Source: Panulirus ornatus (taxonomy: Eukaryota > Arthropoda > Malacostraca > Decapoda > Palinuridae). Taken from it: a stretch of DNA of 64,000 nt. The stretch is taken from contig NC_092230.1 of NCBI RefSeq assembly GCF_036320965.1, forward strand, positions 50,269,094 to 50,333,093. The letters are read 5' to 3'. The notes beneath the pieces are model-generated. The model was not told the DNA's origin. It worked only from the letters and a program-made list of their open reading frames with translations, and ran no database searches. Position numbers and translations under genes: made by a program. Shown in pieces: positions 10,818 through 21,149 of this stretch (positions within the stretch are counted from its first letter, which is position 1; each line of letters opens with the position of its first letter).

Positions 10818-12932
10818 AACATATATACACATGCACATATTCATACATGCTGCCTTCATCTATTCCTGCCGCCACCCAGCCATGCATGAAATGGCACCCC
10901 CTACCCCCACATGCGGGCTAGCTAGCGCTAGGAAAAGACAACAAAGGCCACATTTGTTCACACTCAGCCTCTAGCTGTCGTGTATTGCACCAAAACTATA
11001 GCTCCCTTTCCACATACAGGCCCCACAAAACTTTCCATGGTTTACCCCAGATGCTTCACATGCCCTGGTTCAATCCATTGACAGCACGTCGACCCCGGTA
11101 TACCACATCGTTCCAATTCACTATATTCCTTGCACACCTTTCACCTTCCTGCATGTTCAGGCCCCAATCGCTCAAAATCTTTTTCACTCCATCCTTCCAC
11201 CTCCAGTTTGGTCTCCCACTTCTCCTCGTTCCCTTCACCTCTGACACATATATCCTCCTTGTCAATCTTTCCTCACTCATTCTCTCCGTGTGACCAAACC
11301 ATTTCAATACACCCTCTTCTGCTCTCTCACCACACTCTTTTTATTACCACACATCTCTCTTACCCTATTATTACTTACTCAATCAAATCACCTCACACCA
11401 CATATTGTCCTAAAACATCTCATTTCCAACACATCCACCCTTCTCCGCACAACCCCATCTATAGCCCACACCTTACAACCGTATAACATTGTTGGAACCA
11501 CTTTTCCTTCAAACATACCCATTTTTGCTTTCCGAGATTATGTTTTCGCCTTCCACACATTCTTCAATGCTCCCAGAACTTTCGGCCCCTCCCCCACCCT
11601 GTGACTCATTTCCGTTTCCATGGTTCCACCTGTTGCCAAATCCACTCCCAGATATCTAAAACACTTCAGTTCCTCCAATTTTTCTCCATTTAAACTTACC
11701 TCCCAATTGACTTGTCCCTCAGCCTTACTGTACCTATTAACCTTGCTCTTATTCATATTTACTCTCAGCTTTCTTCTTTCACACACTTTACCAAACTCAT
11801 TCTGCAGTATCTCACCCGAATCAGCCACCGGTGCTGTATCATCAGCGAACAACAACTGACTCGCTTCCCAAGCCCTCTCATCCTCAACAGACTGCATACT
11901 TGCCCCTCTCTCCACAACTCTTGCATTCACCTCACCTAACAACCCCATCCATAAACAAATTTAACAACCATGGAGACATCATGTACCCCTGCCGCAAACC
12001 AATATTCACTGGGAACCAATCACTTTCCTCTGTTCCTTCTCGTACACATGCCTTACATCCGTGATAAAAACTTTTCACTGCTTCCAGAACCTTGCCTCCC
12101 ACACCATATACTCTTAATACCTTCCACAGAGTATCTCTATCAACTCTATCATATACCTTCTCCAGGTCCATAAATGCTACAAACAAATCCATCTGATTTT
12201 CTAAGTATTTCTCACATACATTCTTCAAAGCAAACACCTGATCCACACATCCTCTACCACTTCTGAAACCACACTGCTCTTCCCAATCTGATGCTCTGTA
12301 CATGCCTTCACCCTCTCGATCAATACCCTCCCATATAATTTCCCAGGAATACTCATCAGACTTTTACCTCTGTAATTTGAGCACTCACCAATATCACCTT
12401 TGCCTTTGTACAATAGCACTATGCATGCATTCCACCAGTCCTCAGGCACTTCACCGTAAGCCATACATATGTTGAATATCCTCACCAACCAGTCAACAAC
12501 ACAGTCACCCCTTTTTTAATAGATTCCATCCAAACCCGCTGCCTTGCTGGCTTTCATCTTCCGCAAAGCTTTCACTACCTCTTCTCTGTTGTTTACCAAA
12601 CCATTGTCACTGACCCTCTCACTTCGCACACCACCTTGACCAAAACACCCTATATCTGCCACTTTATCATCCAACACATTCAATAAACCCTGAAAATACT
12701 CACTCCATCTCCTTCTCACATCACCACTACTTGCTATTACCTCCCCATTAGCCCCCTTCACCGATGTTCCCATTTGTCCTCTTGTCTTACGCACTTTAGT
12801 TACCTCCTTCCAAAACATCTTTTTATTCTCCCTAAATTTCTCACCCCAACTCTCATTTGCCCTTTTTTCACCTCTTGCACCTTTCTCTTGACCTCCTGCC
12901 TCATTCTTTTATAGAACTCCCAGTCATTTGCA

Positions 12933-13830
12933 CTATTTCCCTGCAAAACTTATCGAAATGCCTCTCTTCTCTTTCACTAATAATCTTACTTCTTCATCCC
13001 ACTCACTACCCTTTCTAATCTGCCCACCTCCCACGCTTCTCATGCCACAGGCATCTTTTGCACAAGCCATCACTACTTCCCTAAATACATCCCATTCCTT
13101 CCCCACTCCCCTTACATCCTTTGCTCTCACCTTTTTCCGTTCTGCACTCGGTCTGTCCTGATACTTCCTCAAATAAGTCTCCTTCCCAAGCTCACTTACT
13201 TTCACCACTCTCTTCACCCCAAAATTTTCTCTTCTTTTCTGAAAACCTCTACAACTCTTCACCTTCGCCTCCACAAGATAATGATCAGATATCCATCCAG
13301 TTGCACCTCTCAGCACATTAACATCCAAAAGTCTCTCTTTCATGTGCCTATCAATTAACATGTAATCCAACAACACTCTCTGGCCATTTCTCCTACTTAC
13401 ATACGTATACTTATGAATATCTCTCTTTTTAAACCAGGTATTCCCAAACACCAGTCCTTTTTCTGCACATAAATCTACAAGCTCTTCACCATTTCCATTT
13501 ACAACACTGAACACCCCATGGGCACCAATTATTCTCTCAACTGCCACATTAGTCACCTTTGCATTAAAATCACCCATCTCTGTAACCTGGTGTCGTGCAT
13601 CAAAACTACTAACATACTCACTCAGCTGCTCCCAGAACCTTTGTCTCATGAGCTTTCTTCTCATGCCTGGGTGCATATGCACCAATAATCACCCATCTCT
13701 CTCCATCCACTTTCAGTTTTACCCATATCAATCTAGAGTTTACTTTCTTACTCTCTATCACATACTCCCACCACTCCTGTTTCAGGAGTAGTGCAACTCC
13801 TTCCCTTGCTCTTGTCCTCTCACTAACCAC
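12933..13830 (-). pseudogene. Endonuclease and linker region of the full-length degenerate LINE
   Basis: Two overlapping open stretches (13830-13618 and 13685-12933) together encode most of the APE endonuclease. The first contains VALLLKQEWWEYVIES and VKLKVDGERWVIIGAYAP. The second contains MGDFNAKV (D and N of the GDxN motif kept), GVFSVVNGNGEELVDLCAEKG and ISDHYLVEAKV (the SDH motif of the active site). They overlap in different frames, so a frameshift lies near 13640-13680. This endonuclease would nick target DNA for target-primed reverse transcription, but this copy is broken. Confidence 0.75.
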
Positions 13831-14171
13831 TGACTTTACTCCCGAGACATTCCCAAACCACTCTTCTTTCCTTTACCCTTGAGCTTCATTTCACTCAGAG
13901 CCAAAACATCCAAGTTTCTTTCTTCGAACATACTACCTATCTCTCCTTTTTTCTCATCTTTTTCTCATCCACACACATATAGACACCCCAATCTGAGCCT
14001 TCGAGGAGGATGAGCACTCCCCGCATGACTCCCTCTTCTGTTTCCCCTTTTAGAAAGTTAAAATAGAAGGAGGGGAGGGTTTCTAGCCCCCCGCTCCCAC
14101 CCCCTTTAGTCGCCTTCTACGACACATAAGGAATGCGTGGGAAGTACTCTCTCTCCTATCCCTAGGGATGA

Positions 14172-14483
14172 TAGGCATGCAAGGAATAGAGTGTATTAGA
14201 ATAATGTGGTATACCGGGGTCGACGTGCTTTCAATGGATTGAACCAGGGCATGTGAAGTGCCTAGGGTAAACCATGGAAAGTTTTGTGGGGCCTGGATGT
14301 GGAAAGGGAGCTGTGGATTCGGTGCATTATACATGACAGCCAGAGACTGTGAGCGAATGTGGCCTTTGTTGTCTTTTTCTAGTGCTACCTTGCGCACATG
14401 CGGGGGAAGGGGGTTTTCATTTCATGTTTGGCAGGGTGGCGACGGGAATGAATAGGGGCAGACAGTATGAATTATGTTTATTT
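14172..14483 (+). mobile_element. Main LINE 3' UTR fragment
   Basis: A + strand fragment starting in the last codons (caaggaatagagtg) and running through the 3' UTR to the gtatgaattatg block, where it meets T-rich sequence and an oppositely oriented tail. Confidence 0.75.
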
Positions 14484-14848
14484 ATTTATTTTGCTTTATC
14501 GCTGTCTCCTGCATTAGCGAGTTAGCGCAAGGAAACAGACGAAAGAATGGCCCAACCCACCCACATACACACCTATATACATGCACGTCCACACATGCAA
14601 ATACACATACCTATACATCTCAATGTATACATATATATATACACACACAGACATAAACATATATACACATGTACATAATTCATACTGTCTGCCTTTATTC
14701 ATTCCCATTGCTACCTTGCCACACATGGAATAACAACCCCCTCCCCCCTCATGTGTGTGAGGTAGTGCTGGGAAAAGACAACAAAGGCCCCATTCGTTCA
14801 CACTCAGTCTCTAGCTGTCATGTAATAATGCCCCGAAACCACAGCTCC
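14484..14848 (-). mobile_element. Main LINE 3' UTR fragment, opposite orientation
   Basis: The minus-strand terminal block (tcgctgtctcctgcattagcgagttagcgc, 14499-14528) and the 3' UTR back to the ccacagctccctttg block. Together with 14172-14483 it forms a tail-to-tail inverted pair. Confidence 0.75.
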
Positions 14849-14941
14849 CTTTGTACAAAGGCAAAGGGGATAAAGGTGAGTGCTCAAATTACAGAAGTAT
14901 AAGTTTGTTGAGTATTCCTGGGAAATTATATGGGACGGTAT
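14849..14941 (+). mobile_element. Main LINE RT fragment
   Basis: Encodes YKGKGDKGECSNYRSISLL and SIPGKLYG of the RT, joined directly (near 14941) to a linker segment of the next copy that lies further upstream in the element. This is therefore a rearranged junction. Confidence 0.7.
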
Positions 14942-17376
14942 TGGTTGAGGAAGTACCAGGAGTGACTGAGTACAGAATGCAAAAAGGTGAGAACAAAGGA
15001 CGTAAGGGGAGTGGGAGAGGAATGGGATATATTTAGGGAAGCAGTGATGGCTTGCACAAAAGATGCTCGTGGCATGAGAAGCGTGGGAGATGGGCAGATT
15101 AGAAAGGGTATTGAGTGATGGGATGAAGAAGTAAGATTATTAGTGAAAGAGAAGAGAGAGGCTTTTGGATGATTTTTGTTGGGAAATAATGCAAATGAGT
15201 GGGAGATGTATAAAAGAAAGAGGCAGGAGGTCAAGAGAAAGGTGCAAGAGGTGAAAAAGAGGGCAAATGAGAGTAGGGGTGAGAGAGTATCATTAAATTT
15301 TAGGGAGAATCAAAACATGTTTTGGAAGGAGGTAAATAAAGTGCATAAGACAAGGGAACAAATGGGAACACCCGTGAAGGGGGCTAATGGGGAGGTGATA
15401 ACAAGTAGTGGTGATGTGAGAAGGAGATGGAGTATTTTGAAGGTTTGTTGAATGTGTTTGATAATAGAGTGGCAGATACAGGGTGTTTTGGTTGAGGTGG
15501 TGTGCAAAGTGAGAGGATGAGGGAGAATGATTTGGTCAGAAGAGAAGAGGTAGTAAAAGCTTTGTGAAAGATGTAAGCCATCAAGGCAGTGGGTTTGGAT
15601 GGTATTGCAGTGGAATTTATAAAAAAAAGGGGGTGACTGTATTGTTGACTAGTTGGTAAGGTTATTTAATGTATGTATGACTCATGATGAGGTGCCTGAG
15701 GATTGGTGGAATGCTTGAATAGTGCCATTGTACGAAGGCAAAGGGTATAAAAGTGAGGGCTCAAATTGCAGAGGTATAAGTTTTTTGAGTATTCCAGGGA
15801 AATTATATGGGAGGGTATTGATTGAGAGGGTGAAGGCATGTACAGAGCATCAGACTGGGGAAGAGCCGTGTGGTTTCAGAAGTGGTAGAGGATGTGTGGA
15901 TCAGGTGTTTGCTTTGAAGAATGTACGTGAGAAGTACTTAGAAAAGCAAATGGATTTGTAAGTAGCATTTATGGGTCTGGAGAAGGCATATGATAGAGTT
16001 GATAGAGATGCTCTGTGGAAGGTATTAAGAATATATGGTGTGGGAGGCAAGTTGTTAAAAGCATTGAAAAGTTTTTATCGAGGATGTAAGGCATGTGTAT
16101 GTGTAGGAAGAGAGGAAAGTGATTGTTTCTCAATGAATGTAGGTTTGCGGCAGGGGTGCTTGACGTCTCCATGGCTGTTTAATTTGTTTATGGATGGGGT
16201 TGTTAGGGAGGTGAATGCAAGAGTTTTGGAGAGAGGGGCAAGTTGTGGATGAGAGAGCTTGGGAAGTGAGTCAGTTGTTGTTCGCTGATGATACAGCGCT
16301 GGTGGCTGATTCATGTGAGAAACTGTAGAAGCTGGTGACTGAGTTTGGTAAAGTGTGTGAAAGAAGAAAGCTGAGAGTAAATGTGAATAAGAGCAAGGTT
16401 ATTAGGTACAGTGGGGTTGAGGGACAAGTCAGTTGGGAGGTAAGTTTGAATGGAGAAAAACTGGAGGAAGTGAAGTGTTTTAGATATCTGGGAGTGGATT
16501 TGGCATTGGATGGAACCATGGAAGTGGAAGTGAATCATAGGGTGGGGGAGGGGGCAAAAGTTCTAGGAGCTGTGAAAAATGTGTGAAGGTGAGAACATTA
16601 TCACGGAAAGCAAAAATGGGTATGTTTGAAGGAATAGTGGTTCCAATAATGTTATATGGTTGCAAGGCGTGGGCTATAGATAGAGTTGTGTGGAGGAGGG
16701 TGGCTGTTTTGGAAATGAGATGTTTGAGGACAACATGTGGTGTGAGGTGGTTGATTAAGTAATGAAAGGGTAAGAGAGATGTGTGTTAATAAAAAGCATG
16801 TGGTTGAGAGAGAAGAAGAGGGTGTTTTGAAATGGTTTGGTCACATGGAGAGAATGAGTGCGGAAAGACTGACAAAGAGGATATGTGTGTCAGAGGTGGG
16901 GGGAATGAGAAGTGGGAGACCAAATTGGAGGTTGAAGGATGGAGTGAAAAAGATTTTGAGTGATCGTGGCTTGAACATGCAGGAGGGTGAAAGGCGTGCA
17001 AGGAATAGAGTGAATTGGAATGATGTGGTATACTGGGGTCGACGTGCTATCAGGGGATTGTACCAAGGCATGTGAAGCGTCTGGGGTAAACCATGGAAAG
17101 TTTTGTGGGGCCTGGATGTGGAAAGGGAGCTGTGGTTTCGGTGCATTATACATGACGGCTAGAGACTGAGTGTGAACGAATGTGGCCTTTGTTGTCTTTT
17201 CCTAGCGCTACCTCATGCGCAATGTAGGGAGAGGGGGGTGTCATTTCATGTGTGCTGGGGTGGCGATGGAAATGAATAGAGGCAGACAGTATGAATTATG
17301 TATATGTGTTTATATGTATATGTCTGTGTATGTATATATATGTATACTTTGAAATGTATAGGTATGTATATAGAAT

Positions 17377-17378
<2 letters not shown>
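14942..17378 (+). mobile_element. Main LINE, 5'-truncated copy with frameshifts
   Basis: A + strand copy from the linker between endonuclease and RT ([21 protein letters not shown], 15282-15345) through the RT to the 3' UTR (17075-17378). RT motifs seen: [18 protein letters not shown] (15868-15930), FMGLEKAYDRVD (catalytic Asp replaced by Gly, 15968-16003), NVGLRQGCLTSPWLFNLF (about 16135-16190), LLFADDTALVADS (16275-16315). It is inactive: the motif-A aspartate codon GAT reads GGT, a TAA precedes it near 15959, a base is lost at the NVW codons near 16585, and other frameshifts occur near 15460, 16245 and 16760. The 3' end meets a long TA tract. Confidence 0.8.

Positions 17379-17456
<78 letters not shown>
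17379..17456. repeat. (TA)n microsatellite
   Basis: An uninterrupted TA dinucleotide run of about 78 bases at the boundary between the + strand LINE copy and a minus-strand SINE. Confidence 0.95.
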
Positions 17457-17458
<2 letters not shown>

Positions 17459-17699
17459 TTCTTTTCTTTCATACTATTCGCCATTTCCCGCGTTAGCAAG
17501 GTAGCGTTAAGAACAGAGGACTGGGCCTCTGAGGGAATATCTTCACCTGGCCTCGTTCTCTGTTCCTTCTTTTGGAAAATCAAAAAAAAAAAACGAGAGG
17601 GGAGGATTTCCAGCCCCCCGCTCCCTCCCCTTTTAGTCGCCTTCTACGACACGCAGGAAATACGTGGGAAGTATTCTTTCTCCCCTATCCCCAGGGATA
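17457..17699 (-). mobile_element. LINE-derived composite SINE, complete copy
   Basis: Read on the minus strand it starts with tatccctggggata (17699-17686) and about 120 bases nearly identical to the LINE 5' UTR, including the tgcgtgtcgtagaaggcgac block. After an A/T-rich stretch comes a unique middle (gaacagagaac, ggccaggtgaagatattccc) and a tail aacgctaccttgctaacgcggga (17515-17485), which resembles the LINE 3' terminal stem-loop. It is too short to encode a protein. Both LINE ends are present, so it is probably mobilised by the LINE enzymes. Confidence 0.7.
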
Positions 17700-17715
17700 A
17701 TATATATATATATTA

Positions 17716-18728
17716 TATTTTTTTTTATTATAATTTGTCGCTGTCTCCCGCGTTTGCGAGGTAGCGCAAGGAAACAGACGAAAGAAATGGCCCAACCCCC
17801 CCCCATACACATGTATATACATACGTCCACACACGCAAATATACATACCTACACAGCTTTCCATGGTTTACCCCAGACGCTTCACATGCCTTGATTCAAT
17901 CCACTGACAGCACGTCAACCCAGGTAAACCACATCGCTCCAATTCACTCTATTCCTTGCCCTCCTTTCACCCTCCTGCATGTTCAGGCCCCGATCACACA
18001 AAATCTTTTTCACTCCATCTTTCCACCTCCAATTTGGTCTCCCTCTTCTCCTCGTTCCCTCCACCTTCGACACATATATCCTCTTGGTCAATCTTTCCTC
18101 ACTCATTCTCTCCATGTGCCCAAACCACTTCAAAACACCCTCTTCTGCTCTCTCAACCACGCTCTTTTTATTTCCACACATCTCTCTTACCCTTACGTTA
18201 CTCACTCGATCAAACCACCTCACACCACACATTGTCCTCAAACATCTCATTTCCAGCACATCCATCCTCCTGCGCACAACTCTATCCATAGCCCACGCCT
18301 CACAACCATACAACATTGTTGGAACCACTATTCCTTCAAACATACCCATTTTTGCTTTCCGAGATAATGTTCTCGACTTCCACACATTCTTCAAGGCCCC
18401 CAGAATTTTCGCCCCCTCCCCCACTCTATGATCCACTTCCGCTTCCATGGTTCCATTCGCTGCCAGATCCACTCCCAGATATCTAAAACACTTCACTTCC
18501 TCCAGTTTTTCTCCATTCAAACTCACCTCCCAATTGACTTGACCCTCAACCCTACTGTACCTAATAACCTTTCTCTTATTCACATTTACTCTTCACTTTC
18601 TTCTTCCACACATTTTACCAAACTCAGTCACCAGCTTCTGCAGTTTCTCACATGAATCAGCCACCAGCGCTGTATCATCAGCGAACAACAACTGACTCAC
18701 TTCCCAAGCTCTCTCATCCCCAACAGAC

Positions 18729-18731
<3 letters not shown>
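17716..18731 (-). mobile_element. Main LINE, 3' half
   Basis: A minus-strand fragment from the terminal block (17734-17775) to the codons for ASMKSVGDERAWEVS (about 18729). The coding part from 18583 down to 17915 is open: it contains VNWEVSLNGEKLEEVKCFRY, the LGCEAWAMDRVVRRRMDVLEM-type stretch, RMSEERLTKRIYVSKVEGT and RRGRPNWRW. A TTAA-type change near 18590 and the TA tract break the link to the RT core. It forms the left arm of an inverted repeat. Confidence 0.85.

Positions 18732-18774
<43 letters not shown>
18732..18774. repeat. (TA)n microsatellite
   Basis: A TA run of 43 bases at the exact point where LINE orientation changes from minus to plus. Confidence 0.95.
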
Positions 18775-18776
<2 letters not shown>

Positions 18777-19285
18777 ACAATGTGTGGTGTGAGGTGGTTT
18801 GATCGAGTGAGTAACGTAAGGGTAAGAGAGATGTGTGGAAATAAAAAGAGCGTGGTTGAGAGAGCAGAAGAGGGTGTTTTGAAGTGGTTTGGGCACATGG
18901 AGAGGATGAGTGAGGAAAGATTGACCAAGAGGATATATGTGTCGGAGGTGGAGGGAACATGGAGAAGAGGGAGACCAAATTGGAGGTGGAAAGATGGAGT
19001 GAAAAAGATTTTGTGTGATCGGGGCCTGAACATGCAGGAGGGTGAAAGGAGGGCAAGGAATAGAGTGAATTGGAGCGATGTGGTATACCGGGGTTGACGT
19101 GCTGTCAGTGGATTGAATCAAGGCATGTGAAGCGTCTGGGGTAAGCTATGGAAAGCTGTGTAGGTATGTATATTTGCGTGTGTGGACGTATGTATATACA
19201 TGTGTATGGGGGGTTGGGCCATTTCTTTCGTCTGTTTCCTTGCGCTACCTTGCAAACGCGGGAGACAGCGACAAAGTATAATAAT
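18775..19285 (+). mobile_element. Main LINE, 3' end, inverted partner
   Basis: A + strand fragment from the codons for TMCGVRWFDRVSNVRVREM through GRPNWRWKDGVKKI to the end of the coding region (stop near 19097) and the short 3' UTR with the terminal block gcgctaccttgcaaacgcgggagacagcgac (19252-19281). It is the reverse complement of 17734-18240 with few differences. Confidence 0.85.
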
Positions 19286-19330
19286 AGAAAAATATATATA
19301 TATATATTATATTATATTTATTTATTTTGC

Positions 19331-20785
19331 TTTGTCGCTGTCTCCCGCGTTTGCGAGGTAGCGCAAGGAAACAGACGAAAGAAATGGCCCAACCCACCCC
19401 CATACACATGTAAATACATACATGTCCACACACGCAAAATACATACCTATACATCTCAATGTACACATATATATACACACACAGACACATACATATATAC
19501 CCATGCACACAATTCACACTGTCCGCCTTTATTCATTTCCATCACCACCTCGCCATACATGGAATACCATCCCCCTCCCCCCTCATGTGTGCGAGGTAGC
19601 GCTAGGAAAAGACAACAAAGGCCCCATTCGTTCACGCTCAGTCTCTAGCTGTCATGCAATAATGCCCGAAACCACAGCTCCCTTTCCACATCCAGGCCCC
19701 ATACTACTTTCCATGGTTTACCCCAGACGCTTCACATGTCCTGATTCAATCCACTGACAGCACGTCAACCCCGGTATACCACATTGATCCAATTCACTCT
19801 ATTCCTTGCCCTCCTTTCACCCTCATGCATGTTCAGGCCCCGATCACACAAAATCTTTTTCACTCCATCTTTCCACCTCCAGTTTGTTCTCCCACTTCTC
19901 CTCGTTCCCTCCACCTCCGACACATATATCCTCTTGGTCAATCTTTCCTCACTCATTCTCTCCATGTGCCCAAACCATTTCAAAACACCCTCTTCTGCTC
20001 TCTCAACCACGCTCTTTTTATTTCCACACATCTCTCTTACCCTTACATTACTTACTCGATCAAACCACCTCACACCACACATTGTCCTCAAACATCTCAT
20101 TTCCAGCACATCCACCCTCCTGCGCACAACTCTATCCATAGCCCACGCCTCGCAACCATACAACATTGTTGGAACCACTATTCCTTCAAACATACCCATT
20201 TTTGCTTTCCGAGATAATGTTCTCGACCCACACATTCTTCAAGGCTCCCAGGATTTTTGCCCCCTCCCCCACCCTATGATTCACATCCGCTTCCATGGTA
20301 CCATCCTTTGCCAGATCCACTCCCAGATATCTAAAACACTTTACTTCCTCCAGTTTTTCTCCATTCAAACTTACCTCCTAATTTACTTGACCCTCAACCC
20401 TACTGTACCTAATAACCTTCCTCTTATTCACATTTACTCTTAACTTTCTTCTTTCACACACTTTACCAAACTCAGTCACCAGCTTCTGCAGTTTCTCACA
20501 TGAATCAGCCACCAACGCTGTATCATCAGCGAACAACAAGTGACTCACTTCCCAAGCTCTCTCATTCACAACAGACTTCATACTTGCCCCTCTTTCCAAA
20601 ACTCTTGCATTCACCTCCCTAACAACCCCATCCATAGACAAATTAAACAACCATGGAGACATCACACATCCCTGCCGCAAACCTACATTCACTGAGAACC
20701 AATCACTTTCCTCTCTTCCTACACGTACACATGCCTTACATCCTCGATAAAAACATTTCACTGCTTCTAACAACTTGCCTCCACA
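19331..20785 (-). mobile_element. Main LINE, 3' half with full 3' UTR
   Basis: A minus-strand copy with the long form of the 3' UTR (19331-19760: terminal block, TATG-rich part, first CTACCTCGC block near 19600). Coding remains run from the C-terminus (RGLNMHEGERRARNRVNW near 19800) to LRQGCVMSPWLFNLSMDG and the AVKCFYRGCKACVRVGREESDWFS region near 20700. Frames break near 20230 (three bases of the VWKSR codons are lost) and near 20378 (in-frame stop in QVN*EVS). It is cut at 20785 by a SINE fragment. Confidence 0.8.
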
Positions 20786-20891
20786 CATCTTTCTTTCATA
20801 CTATTCGCCATTTCCCGCGTTAGCGAGGTAACATTAAGAACGCAGGACTGGGCCTTTAAGGGAATATCCTCACCTGGCCCTCTTCTCTGTT
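20786..20891 (-). mobile_element. LINE-derived composite SINE, 3' part
   Basis: The tail and middle of the same SINE as 17457-17699: tttcatactattcgccatttcccgcgttagcgaggta, then gggcctttaagggaatatcctcacctggccc and ctctgttccttcttttg. The LINE-like 5' part is missing. Confidence 0.7.
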
Positions 20892-21065
20892 CCTTCTTTT
20901 GGGATTGAACCAGGGCATGTGAAGCGTCTGGGGCAAACCATGGAAAGTTCTTTGGGGCCTGGATGTGGAAAGGGAGCTGTGGTTTTGGTGCATTATTACA
21001 TGACAGCTAGAGACTGAGTGTGAACGAATGTGACCTTTGTTGTCTTTTCCTACCGCTACCTCGCA
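20892..21065 (+). mobile_element. Main LINE 3' UTR fragment
   Basis: From gattgaaccagggcatgtgaag to the first CTACCTCGC block (21054-21064), where a long TA tract replaces the rest of the 3' UTR. Confidence 0.75.
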
Positions 21066-21072
21066 CATATAT

Positions 21073-21145
<73 letters not shown>
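21066..21145. repeat. (TA)n microsatellite
   Basis: About 80 bases of TA with one GA interruption. It joins a 3' UTR fragment to the middle of an endonuclease coding region. Confidence 0.95.

Positions 21146-21149
<4 letters not shown>

Larger units (their letters stand above)
10563..14171 (-). mobile_element. Main LINE, full-length degenerate copy
   Basis: The only copy outside the array, besides 4167-7360, that runs from the 3' terminal block (10573-10610) to the 5' palindrome atccctagggat (14158-14169). In minus-strand order: 5' UTR 14171-13990, endonuclease with LSE-type block near 13900 and MGDFNAKV at about 13565-13590, SDHYLVEAKV near 13270-13290, linker, RT (GLDGIY region near 12530, [19 protein letters not shown] near 12230-12280, AFMDLEKVYDRVD near 12140-12180, FADDTAPVADS near 11820-11850), C-terminal GRPNWRW near 11205, then 3' UTR 11055-10563. 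Several frameshifts split the coding region, for instance near 12500, 12830 and 13630. It defines the total length of about 3.5 kb. A small palindrome is nested in its 3' UTR. Confidence 0.85.

Noticed and set aside
17291..17764. Open frames with runs of YIYIYI or HTYTYI near microsatellites.
   Set aside because: These are translations of TA/TATG repeats and LINE 3' UTR, not proteins.
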